NCBI GenBank assembly: GCA_018881555.1
Contig: JACAXG010000055.1
Coordinates: 2,480,001-2,544,000, forward strand
DNA from: Amblyornis subalaris
Taxonomy: Eukaryota > Chordata > Aves > Passeriformes > Ptilonorhynchidae
Length of the DNA: 64,000 nucleotides
Direction: 5' to 3'
The notes under the pieces were generated by a model that saw only the letters and a list, made by a program, of their open reading frames with translations, made no database searches and had not been told where the DNA came from. Of the stretch, positions 23,446-34,520 are shown piece by piece (within the stretch, counting starts at the first letter, position 1; each line of letters opens with the position of its first letter). Both the position numbers and the translations under genes were made by a program.

Positions 23446-26207
23446 TGAGGCAGGGAAGAGACTGACTGCCTCAGCTTTGCCTCTGTTCTCTGTCAGCATA
23501 TCACCAGAATTTGTAGAATAAATGGTTTCCCTCCATCATTCTCTTGGTTTAGGGATGAAGGGTGCTTCTGAGTATGGGTAGATTGCTGGAATGAATTACC
23601 TTCTTTCAGATAGCTGTGGCTGTTAGAGGTGTTAGGGGCAAGCCTGACCCAGACCAGGAGTATTCAGACGTTCAGTTTACTGCTGGGTGCTCTAAAGACT
23701 TAGATGCTTTGGATCAAAATTTAAGAGGCTTGATGTGAATTATCTAACAAATTTTGGAAGTTTATCCTTCACTGCTCTATGGGTTTTATGATTTAAAGGC
23801 TGTTGGGAAGAAGGACCATTTGGTAGTTTTTTTAATGCAGATTAATATACTGAGGCTGCAGTTCACACATTTTGGTTCCCCCACCCTCCATAGCTAGAAA
23901 AAATCTGTGGCTTTTATTAGCACAACCATGTAAAGCATATGAACCGAGTATGTCACTAGTGTGCACTTGGAGTCTATATTCAATATACTGAATACTTCTT
24001 AAACAGAGCCAGAAGCTACAGTAGCTTTGTCTATACATGGGTAAAAAATAGAGGCAGGAGGAATTGTAAGAACTAGGTGTTATCCCAAAAACTGTACTGT
24101 GCCAATATCATCTAGCACATGCTGTCATGGAACAAATTGAATAGTACAGTGGTGTGAAGCAGATCCTGGAAAGTGAGTGAAAGGTCTGGAAGTGACTGCC
24201 ACAAAACACAAGCAGGACATCAAGCACTTGAGAACCAGGAAGAGCATTGCTGGGAAAAAAAATGTAATTCTTTTTTATTAAGAATTTACAAGGGAAAACA
24301 TGGCAAAGGTGTTAACACAGGGAAAGACAAGCTGCACTTACAGATGCGGATATTAACAAAATACTCTGGAAAGGGATATGTGTGAGCACTGAGATCCCAC
24401 CAAAACACCTGGAAACCAGGAGAATAGGTACAGCATGCCTTCTGGCAGTGTTCTTCAGATTACCCAACAGTAAAATGATCCGGGAACATCTACAAACTAA
24501 GCCTGAAATCCTACAAAATTACTAATGGCAAAATGCGCCTAAATCAAAACAGATAAAACATACCTTTGGAAATGTGTTTATAGCATTCTGGGAGATAAAA
24601 GTAGCTGGAAGATGTGCTGAATGTGATTGCAAAAGTGCGTATATGTGGATTTCTGTATTATATCCATCACTGTTGCATGTTATCAGAAAAACAGGGGAGT
24701 CATCAGGGCTTCATGACAACAGTTATTTGAAATAAAATTATAGTGGTGCTTTTATAACCCTTTCTGAATCTTGTGAATCATTTTGAGGCATAAATCTTGG
24801 CGTGCCCCTCTTGGTCCAGAGTTTCATTTCCAGAAAATCAGCACACCTGGCCAAGAGTGTCATGCAGGTGTTAGGGTGGGTANAAAAAGCCCACGGCTTG
24901 GTAAAACACCATCACACCACTACCTCCCTGTAGGCTGCAACTCAGTTTTTCCTAGAAAAAAAGACAGCTGTTTGCAGTGATAGCTATCAATCCATGATTT
25001 CACCCTCCAGTCTTCCCAAACTGAGTGTCTGTCTGCCACACTGAATTTTCACCCAAAACATCTGTCCTGAGCTGCCTTTTAAAAGATTTCTTCAGCTATC
25101 ATGTATGTTCACTGCCTTTCCTGACATTTCTTCCGGCACTGAATTAGCGTTGACTGTGATTCCCAGCATGGAAAAGTTTGAGAGCTTTATCTGACCACCT
25201 CAAAGACACATTTCAGCTTCAAGATCAGAGAAGAATCTCCATGAAACAGACCTGTCACAGTTAGACCTGTTGTGGTCTAACTCTTTGGGGTCCAGGATTA
25301 AGCTCACCACAAACTTGACATACTCTTGCCTTTGTTCTTTTTCCTCACTGTTCTTCCTTCTGGTATGTTTGTCAAGTATTGCCTCAGGTCCATTAGAAGT
25401 GAAAGAACATTTCACGCTGTATTGAAAGCACAAATTTTATTTGTTTGTCATTTAGCGGCAAGGAAACACTGCAGAGAGTAATCCTACTAAGGATTACAGA
25501 GCATTTTGACAAGTAGTAAGCGCTCAGATTCAGCTAAAGCCTCCTCCTTTCCAGGCTCCTCAGTAATCCTGGTTTAGATCAGCAGAGTAATTAAGATGTC
25601 GCAGGAAAACAGAGCCCTCAAAAGGAAAGGTACAGATGAATTTGTAAAGTTCAAGAGCAATTGCAGAATGAGAAGTAGCAGAAAATGCAAAGAACGGTGT
25701 AAGTCATGAAGAAATACTGTTTGAGGGAGACAAACGAAGTTATTTGTTCTGAAAGAATTCAGAAATCCTAAACTTTTTATTAGAGCAACTAATCCTCCTT
25801 TACCCCAGCACTAAAATTCCGTGTGTTATGTACAACAGTTATTAAAGAAGAAACTACTGTTTATTCTCTACAAAATGCATGTTGTATAAAGGCTGGATGA
25901 AGAAACAGGTATCAGCAAAATAATTCAGAGAAAGTTAGTTTGCCTTTATGTAGAAATTTGCCAAAGGAAAACATGCATTTGAAGTTCTTTATTCCCAAGT
26001 TCTGGTTATGGTATTCAACCATTCTTGACACATTTTGTAGGGGTTATTGCCAAGTGACAAGATTTGATGCTAGATTCAGCATTAGATAGTTTAGAGTGTG
26101 ATTACCAGTCTTACAAAAATTTAAACAGGGTTATTTCTTGTNAAACTGAAATTATATCTAGCATCTGGACACACTACCCTCATTCCTCTTTCTCCTGCCC
26201 TTTTCAG
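23446..26207. other. Unique non-coding region
   Basis: No gene or repeat family is recognised over 2.8 kb. Isolated Ns lie at 24883 and 26142. A hydrophilic 77-codon minus frame at 25200-25433 begins at TTG and has no recognisable domain. Confidence 0.5.
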
Positions 26208-26267
26208 TTCTTCAGAGGACCAGTGTACTGTATCATTGCTGTTGGCAATACAAACGATGAAAAAAAG
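26208..26267 (+). other. Candidate 60-nt internal exon
   Basis: A long pyrimidine-rich run ending TTTTCAG at 26207 is followed by exactly 60 nt (20 codons, no stop), and then by a donor-like AAG|GTGAAAG. In phase 0 the translation starts FFRGPVYCII and ends DEKK. A second frame is also open; the third has a stop. I do not recognise the peptide, the donor is not ideal at position +5, and no partner exons were found, so confidence is low. Confidence 0.15.
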
Positions 26268-27484
26268 GTGAAAGTATTTCTAGAAATATCTTTCTTTTAT
26301 TTAAAAGTATAAGAATACCAATAAACCAACAGAAAACAAGAGATAACACAGTCTACNAATAACTTCCACTGGCTTTCATTTGAGGAACCATTTCATTTGA
26401 CTTTTTTCATTACTGCCAATTGATAGTATTTGATAACACAACAGCAAAACACTGGTGGTGTGTAACACACAGAGAAACAATCAGCAGACTAGTCCTATGG
26501 AGAATGACATGTAAATAGTCATGCTACTCTCTGATTAATTCAGCCCAAAACCATGGATCTGCCCCCATTCCTGGTGAACACAAGTATGATGCAGGTTCAG
26601 TAAATGATCTGTGGTTCTGGGGGACAAACCTTCTGAAAGTGATGGTGGTACACCTTGCCAGACCATGGGGTGCTCACTGCATGGCCGAGGAGTAAGTTAC
26701 TAAGAGAAATTGTCCTTGACAACCTTAGAGAGATCTTCTTGTCAAAGACAATTAAGGAAAATCTCATGTGAAGGTACTAAAGACTAGAAGAGCTATTTAT
26801 TCAAGAGTAGGCATCACAATAAAACAGGAATAATACAGAGGAGTTGCAGTGGCAAATAGGAGGGCACAGTCAATAAACCAATGAACCTGCAAGAAAGGGA
26901 GTAAAAGGAGGAAATAGGAAATGGATTATTGTATTGTAAAGAATGAGAATTTACATTTCTGTGCCATTAAAAATTATTGAAGCAAATAGTTTAGCAGGAT
27001 GCAAAACCAGATTGCATGTTTATATGGATGAAACTTAGAACAGTAGAACTTTGGAATCTAAGGCTAACAACAAACAGTTGCAAAACTGTAAATCATCGAG
27101 TTTTGGGACTTGTTTTCATTGCCAGGAGGAAAGTTTCCAAGGAGAAAGATCATCTCATAACTCTCTCTTCAACATTAGGCCCTCTTGTAGGTAATCCCTA
27201 AACATCTGGTATTTAGCATTACTGTCAACAAGATTTCGATGAAGTGAGCAACAGTGTGATGTAATGTGGGAATTTGCATGAGAGGAAGGAGGTCCGAAAA
27301 GTATTTGGTCTTATGCATGTGATTGCAGTTTCAGTGTCAAATTGCCCATGGGACTTTGGCTTGTCTGGCCGAAGTGATAGGCAAAAAACACCCAACAAAA
27401 CCCCTTTGCAGAGGTAAGGCAGAGATTTCAATCGGTTGAACTTGATTCTTTAAGCATGTTTTGCAGCAGTGTAGTCACCCTAGC
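26268..27484. other. Unique stretch
   Basis: No gene or repeat is recognised; one isolated N at 26357. Positions 26700-27000 are A-rich. Confidence 0.55.
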
Positions 27485-28046
27485 TGTATTGGGTCTGTCT
27501 GAGATGGAATTTATTTTCCCATAGCAGCCCTCACAGTGCTGTGCTTTGCAGTGATAGCTAGAAAGGTGTTGATAACACACCAGTGTTTTGGCAACTGCTG
27601 GCACGGCGTCAGTGCTGTCTCCCCAAAGTTCCCTGCCATTAGTAGGCTGGGGGTGGGTAAGATCCTGGGAGGGGACATAGCTAGGACGGATGACCCAAAT
27701 TAACCAAAGGGATATTCCATACCGTTTGGCATCAGCTCAGGTATAAAAGCTAAGGAAAGGAGAAGGAAAGGGCAGCATTTGCTATTTTCAGTGTTTGCCT
27801 TCTGGAGCAACCGCTCCATGTGCCNAAGCTCTGCTTCCTGGGAAGTGGCTGAACATCGCTTGCTGATGGGAAGTAGGGAATAATACCATTCTTTTTTTCT
27901 CTTTGCTTGTGCTCATGCAAACTTTCTCTTTTGCTTCAGTAAACTGCTTTAGCTCAACCTATGAGTCATTTTCCATCTTCTTTTCTTTCCCCTGCCCAGA
28001 GCAGCTTGGTGGGTGCCTGGTGTCCAGCCAAGGTCAACCCACCACA
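27485..28046 (+). mobile_element. Solo LTR of an avian ERVL-like endogenous retrovirus
   Basis: A 562-bp element begins TGTATTGGG and ends ACCCACCACA, giving the TG...CA ends of retroviral LTRs. The plus strand carries a TATAAAAG box at 27742-27749 and an AATAAT/AGTAAA-type region downstream, consistent with a U3-R-U5 order. The five bases before it (CTAGC, 27480-27484) and after it (CCAGC, 28047-28051) agree at four of five positions, consistent with an aged 5-bp target duplication, the length typical of ERVL-type elements. The sequence matches a common bird LTR in my memory. No internal retroviral region is present, so it is a solo LTR left by recombination. One N lies at 27825. Confidence 0.85.
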
Positions 28047-28051
28047 CCAGC

Positions 28052-28297
28052 GTCACAAACCAATCTATGTTCACCAGTGAGGAAAAGGATTTTCACCCAG
28101 AGGGAGGTTGAGCACTGGAACAGTATTGCCAGGGAAGTGATCACAGCACCAAACCTGACGGAGTTCAAGAAGCATTTGGACAACACTCTCAGGAATATGG
28201 TGTGATTCTTGGGGTGTCCTGTGCAGGGCCAGGAGTTCGACTTGAAGATCCTAATGGGTCCCTTCAAACTCATCATGTTCTGTGATTCTTTGATAGC
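28052..28297 (+). mobile_element. CR1 LINE 3' end, plus orientation
   Basis: The last ORF2 codons are readable: FTQREVEHWNSIAREV followed by a 'fkkhLdnTL'-type ending up to the TGA near 28203. The 3' UTR follows, with 'gtgtcctgtgcagggccagg' near 28216 and 'ggtcccttcaaactc' near 28257, ending in a degraded ATTCT tail at 28283-28296. It is strongly 5'-truncated and starts directly beside the solo LTR at 27485-28046. Confidence 0.9.
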
Positions 28298-30695
28298 AGA
28301 AGGAAGCTGTAATAGAAACAATGGTTTGCAGACAAATTCAGATCTATAGGAGAGGCAGAGCAAACATTTCTTGAGAAAGTTACTTTGATCTTTGCCTTAT
28401 AATATTTTGCATTTTTGGCAAATGTGGCAGTGTGGAATATTTGGAGTGCGGGTTTCTGAAAAGGCATCAGCGCTTGCTGGTCAGCAGAGAAATTTTTTCT
28501 TTATATTCCAAATAACCACGTACCTCCTGTTTTCTGATTGGTTTATGTTCAGGCAAAACTCGCTTTGTGAGCAAAACCAGTTGTGCCTGACCTATTCTTT
28601 ACCTTTCCATTTGCCTCGTTACCCGAGCTAACATGGGACATCTGGACATAATACAATTTATAAATATCTGCTCCAATCATTTCCTTAATGCATCCTTTTA
28701 GCTCAGACTGGAGTCCTCTGATATTCAGGTCTCAGTTGCACAGCTTGTGTTTTTTTCACTGGATCATTGGAGTGTCTCTCATACACACATTTCCTCAAGC
28801 TGGTTCCTTATCCTCTTTCTTTGTCCTGTGTGTCCTCTGCCCTTTGTCTGGCAGAAGCTTCTTTTCTCTCACTTTGTGTGTGTCTTAAAGTAATAAGCTC
28901 TGCTTCATGTAGATCCACAGTCACATAAGACACAGAGGCAGCTTAAGGAATTTGGGTAGATTGAGTTCCTGGGCCTGTGAGCGTGAATCATCTTGTCCTG
29001 TCTCATTTTTTGTATGGCTTGCTCTGTTCACACCTGAGCTTTTAATGCAGCTTCACTGAAGCCAGAAACATGTCCAGAATGGCTTCAGTCTTGGCAGTGT
29101 TGAGCAGTTTGGTTCCCATCTCCAGTACAAAATGGGAGATATGTAAAATCTATGTGACTGAAGTGACTGCAGGGTTGTACCACACCTTTATACATACATC
29201 TGCTTCTATGGTTTCACAGAGGTTTCCACTTGTCTTGCGGATTTTTTTCTCCTGACACAGGAGATAATGCTGCCATCCTTTAATCCAAACATCCAAAAGC
29301 TCAAGAACTTCCCAGAATTTCCAGTGTAGATGACTTAGTCCCAGATTTCTTATCTTCATGAGGAGAGGAGTGAACCACCACGCACCCTCACTATTGTGCC
29401 CGTGTTGCTTTGTAGCAGTGAAGGGAGAATTGATTTGACCCAAGGGAGCTCCACTGCAGCACAAAGGAGGGAGATGCCTGCCCTGCTGTCCACAGGCTGC
29501 TGCCATGAGGCAATCCCTGGATGAAAGGCAGATTTCTGATGGGCTCCACCAGCAGGGTCATATCGATGACCGAGAGCTGCTCATGATTGTCCCTTTCAAA
29601 TGTTGTCCCTTTGTGTTTACAGCCTCTATCTCCCCCCTGCTCAGCACGAGGAGCGTGAAGGGCTGGTCTCCTGGGCCTTTGAAATAGCATCAGCCCTGAA
29701 CCGTGGGCAGGACTCATGCCTATTTCAAGATCTATTTTTATTTTAAGCTTTTAATTGGGTATTTTTGACACAATGAAGGTGTATTGTTTACAGGACTGAT
29801 AAGAGAAAATTGAGTCTCTCACCTTTTGCACATGAGCGTGATTCATCTTTGAAATTGTGTCCAAAAAAAGGACATGGCATTAGGGTAATGCGTGTCACCA
29901 CTCTTTAAAGGCTGAACTTCTGCAAGCGATAAATTTTAATCTTAGAAGAAACTTTTCCAGTACTGAAACTGTACTGAAGGATTTGGACCAGATCCAGAAA
30001 AGAAGGAGGCATCTACCAGTTAAGTGCTACAGAGCTTATCTTTTAGGGTGCATGATCCAGGCAACTGGGTCCAAACGGCAGAGTCATGGATCTCCAGTTC
30101 CTCTGCAAGGCTTTGCAAGGGACAGGACACATGAGGAGATACATGCTTAACACTGTACAGACTCGAAGTGTTCCCAAGGTTCCACTTCTCCCTGTGGAAA
30201 CTCTTTGCTCTAAAGAGAAGTGGATGAGAGGACCGTAATGTGCAACAGAGAACAGTTTCTCTGTAGGATGTTGAAATCAGGAAAGATGACATTACTTTCC
30301 CTTTAGTTCAGCACCACATTTATGAAGAAATCAATTTTTCATCCATTATATCAGATACTGCTGTCAAATTTCCATGTAATGTCCTCATCCTTTGCCAACT
30401 TCTTTGCAGGGACTTTGTTATATTAAGAATCACCCTGAATTCGGAAAATTCAGATCCAATTTAACGAGCAAAGGCAACTCTGTGCAAGACGTGAGGGAAC
30501 TCTCCTGGCGGGTATAATCTGTGCTCACAGGGCAGAGGATCATAGCTGGAACCTACTTCCTCTATTTTTTTTAGAAAACTTTTTCCTTTTATGCAGTTTT
30601 CCACATGTCTCAATCAATACAGAATTTATCCCATCAAAACCAGTATGAAATGTATATTTCTTCAAATTTAATAGAAACCACGGTTGCAATGGGAC
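28298..30695. other. Unique non-coding region
   Basis: No gene or repeat family is recognised. The 29390-29720 part is slightly GC-richer and has overlapping frames on both strands, without a domain. Confidence 0.5.
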
Positions 30696-30696
30696 T

Positions 30697-30832
30697 GTGA
30701 AGAGAGGTCAGGAAAAAAATGAAAGGGTAAAAAAGAGGACATAGCAGCAAATGGAAAATGTAAAGGAAAAAATAAGGAGAACTGAGTAAATTGAAGAAGG
30801 ACTTTGCAAAGGCAAAGGAACAAAGTCAATTT
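30697..30832. repeat. Long purine-rich tract
   Basis: About 135 bp on the plus strand are dominated by A and G (AAGGAAAAAATAAGGAGA-type words) with few pyrimidines. The complementary strand therefore translates into Phe/Leu/Ser-rich nonsense, which explains part of the 161-codon minus frame at 30668-31153. Confidence 0.6.
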
Positions 30833-33429
30833 TGTAGGCACACTTAAGTTCCACATCACTGAATTATGATGAGACTTAGATGAAACTTCCCTCTTGATTT
30901 CCATCTCGCTTAGTGCCCATAATGAAATGGTATTCAGGCTTCGGGGGGACCATTTGGGCCTTGTGGGTAGTTTCTGGCTGTTTCCTGTAGACACTCCATC
31001 AGCCATAGCATTACTGCCAGAAAACAGCCTGGGCTGCTTTCCCAGAAAAAGTATGAAAACCTTGTAACTTTGTGGGTGACTTTTCTGTGTAGGCAGAGCA
31101 TCCTGACAGCTGAAGCAAAAATTTAGGGACATGAAGCTTTTTGTCTTCAACACCTATGGCAGCACACTAGAGCAGTATTTAAGGCACCTGGCTGGGCTGT
31201 AGCCAACTGCACAAACCTGCTGGGCACTTGCTACCAAAGGAAGGCAAAAAACCTGAGGTTTAACACTAGAGGCAAGAGCTGGGGAAGAGTGAGTTGGGAG
31301 GGAGCATAGAGAAAAAAAACCAGGCAAGGTGGTGCTCCCCAAATGGCGACAGTATTTACTTTGGAGTGTGCGGTTGGGGTCAGGGGCTAGGTGAAGGAAG
31401 CCTGTGCCTTACAATTAGTCTTGAATCTTATTTCTTGAGGTTTGTTTGGTATTTCCACAATATGAGAAATCCTTTTGAATCTCTGTGTTTGCTGCAGGAG
31501 TGTGACAAAAAGATGCTGAAATTGGCAGCCCAGCAGGGTCAGAAATGTTCCAGGGCAAATCTAACACTTGAACAACCCAGCTGCAATAAATTGATTTGTG
31601 AAGGGTGAAAATGGAAGGAAAACATTGTCCTTTGGAAGGCTTTTGGTAGGATTTTTTCCCATCTGTTCACTCATTCCTGTGACTTACGCTCATAGGTTAA
31701 GATATATTCCATTCCCAGAATCCTGTTTTTCACTTTTCCTTGGGTTTCATTTCACTTTACACTTTATTTTTTTAACAGTGACGAGACTTTACCTCTGACC
31801 ATGGACTTCAGTATCAAAGCATTTTTCAAAGAATAAAGCACTTTTCAGGTCTGCTTCAAGGCTCATGTAATGTTCAGCCTTCTGATAACACCCAGCTTAC
31901 TAACTGCTGCTGAATTAGTACAGAAAAAAGACTGGTACATTCTGAGAAGTAAAAAGATGAAGTTTGTCTGTCTACAAAAAGATGAATAATACCGATATGG
32001 CCAACTGATAAATTCTGCACTAACCAAAAGTAGACTTGAAAGCATACATAATTTCTCTTTAATTCAAATGGATATGGGCTACTTCATGAGATTTTAGCTC
32101 CCAGTTGACTTTAGAAGTTAAAAGATCAGTTGCATAACTTCAGAGATGCATTTAAGCCCAAAGGATGACAAGTATATTACAGCATCTTAAATCACAAGAA
32201 AAGCTCTAGGCTGGCCTAGGACTCCTAAGTGCTCAGACAGAAATTAAAGCTGTAAAGTGAAGCATCAAAATCCTTCTGTGCTCTCCAGAGGTCTGCTTTG
32301 CTCTGACTGGGCAGGAGGGCTCCTGGCAGTGGGAGAGGCAAAGGGAGTCCCACAAACCAGATTCAACAGCAGTGTCTGTCCCTTTGTACCAAGCAAGGTA
32401 CTAGCAAGGGTGAACATTCCTCTTGCTAGCCTATCCCTTGGAGCTTTCGAAAAGTGGCTTTAAGGTCTGTGAGCTGTCTGCAGAGAATTAATCATGCTGT
32501 ACTTCTCGGGAGGGCAAAAGTCAGCAACAGCGAGGTTTATATTTAACATAGGTTCACCCACAGCCCGTAGAGAGCTCAGTTCTGTGCCTTAACTGAAAAG
32601 ACGCTCCCAGTGATTGGTGATTTCTACCCTGCTAAAATGCTGTGTTTCTGACACAGCCTGTTATTATTTATTGGCTTTGCTGTTCAGAAGAGCCCAACAG
32701 GGCTGGGTACTGCACAAATGCGGGGTATAAAGGCAGCCAGGTATAATACAAGACAAGACAGAGGATGACTGTATTCAGAGGAATACAAAAAGCAGTGAGA
32801 CAATCTAGTTCATCAACTGCTTTACTGCTGTCAAGTTGGATTTTTTAAGACAGCCCCATAAAAGGAAAAATTTGCCTTGTCTGGCTTGGATGATGTAGTT
32901 GTAGTTCTGGCTTGAACCGAATGTAGCTGTCTAAATCACCTGCTCCCTGTAATCCTGGGAGAGAATTGGACCAAAGAATAGTAATTGTCTCTCTCTGGCC
33001 AGTGTCTGAACTGCTCAGGACATGTCTTAGCCACCACAAGTCCAGGGCCATTTTTCAGTGTGGCTTCTCTTTGCAGTGAAAAGTGGTTTTTCTGTGTTGT
33101 CTCCTGTAACTGAGCTGCTGATGGTCCCCTATGAGTGAATGAGACGTGTGCATCAGTAATCCTGCTGTACATGCGACGGAATTGCTGCAGGAGCAGTTTC
33201 CCACCAAGGCCAGCTGTGCTGTTCATCTGCACACACAACTAACCAGCCTCAGTGAATGGCCCTCTCACAGAAAATTGCTGAATACCAGGCTGTTTCTGTG
33301 GTTTCCAACTCTGATTAGTTCTTGTGAGGATATTATTTTTTTTCTGCTCTGTAGCATTTCACTCTGGCATCTCAAGTGTAAAAATACAAATGTAAGAAAT
33401 GCCATCCTAAGCAGAAAAAGGGTCTGTCA
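30833..33429. other. Unique non-coding region
   Basis: No gene or repeat family is recognised. At 31294-31608 a plus frame of 104 codons includes an acceptor-like CTGCAG at about 31497, but it has no donor or known domain. Confidence 0.5.
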
Positions 33430-33900
33430 TCCCGTGCTCTGAACTCTGCCATGGCCAAAGGGCTTGGGGAGAGCACGTGAGCCTGGCCACTTTGTCCTGC
33501 CACTGCCTTGAGCTTCTCCAGCTTCCCTGCCTACTCCCCTTGCCATCTATTAATGGTCCTGCCTAATCCCTTTGAAAACTTGCTGGTGCTGGCTGCTCCC
33601 ACAGCACCCTCTGCACAAAGAGGGATTGCTCTGACCCCCCAGTGCCTGTACGGAATGTCTTTCCCTGCTGTGGTGGGCCTTGGCAAACAACAGCTCTGCT
33701 TTCCCCTTCCCCACCGCCATCCCAGTGCTGCGCCACCAGCACAGGCACAAGGACATAGTCCAGCACCTTCCATCCTTTCCTCCCTTGGGCCTTGTCCTGA
33801 ACTTTGTGAGCACCAACCTTTCTGCAGCTGTCTTAATGGCAGCTGAGAGCACCCTTAGTGGGAGACCACTCCAAGGACTTCTCAGATTTGCCCCATTTTC
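33430..33900. other. GC-rich patch without recognised gene
   Basis: This is a C-rich segment with five overlapping open frames of 67-112 codons on both strands. CpG dinucleotides are few, so it is not a convincing CpG island. It could be the remains of an old LTR, but I cannot place it. Confidence 0.4.
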
Positions 33901-34179
33901 AGAAGATGATGTGATAAGTTCCTTTAGCTAATGTTGTGCCTAAATATCTAAGATACCTGAAACTGCTGCCTGTGTCAATCTCTTTATTTTTATAAAAACT
34001 TGATCCTGCAACAAGAATATTCACTGGCAACCTCCACTGACTAGATGTGTGTCAGTAGTCTTAGAGTACAAAACCCACCTATTTTCCCATTAAGTGATCT
34101 TCAAAATGAGCATATGTAAAATTCTGCTTCTTTAGCAACACCACCAGTATAAAAAAGATTACATGACTTTTAATGCAAG

Positions 34180-34520
34180 CTGCTCATGTTCCATATCTGA
34201 TCCAAGATATCCATTTGATCTTTAGCTTTGTCAAACTTTGCCAGACAAGAAAACATTTGTGAGCAATCTGAAATAATTTGTGGAGCAAATTGCACAGCTC
34301 ACCTGTGCAAGGTTTCCAGCAAAAATGAAAGGAGATAAATTTTATAAATTAATCAGGAAGCCCTTTTAAATTATTAAAATATTCTGTGCTTTCAATTAGC
34401 TTTTTTTAAAATGATTTAAAAGCTGTGGAACATTTAAATAACGAATGCATTTAAATTAAGGCATAATTTTTCTATTTATGCATTCATTTACAAGCTCCCT
34501 GATATTGAAGCTTACAATAG
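34180..34520. promoter_or_regulatory. Possible conserved non-coding element
   Basis: A repeat-free AT-rich block with a CACCTG E-box-like word near 34302, many TTAAAT/AATTA words and an inverted pair GAATGCAT (34443-34450) / ATGCATTC (34478-34485). The texture resembles deeply conserved vertebrate enhancers. Inference only. Confidence 0.2.

Noticed and set aside
25200..25433. Hydrophilic 77-codon minus-strand frame
   Set aside because: Starts at TTG, no domain or splice context; protein-like look alone is too weak.
31294..31608. 104-codon frame with an internal acceptor-like CTGCAG
   Set aside because: No donor, no domain, and the frame runs through the putative acceptor, so it gives no splice-specific signal.
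33508..33852. Cluster of overlapping frames in both directions in a GC-rich patch
   Set aside because: Open frames on both strands with no domain and few CpGs; explained by composition.
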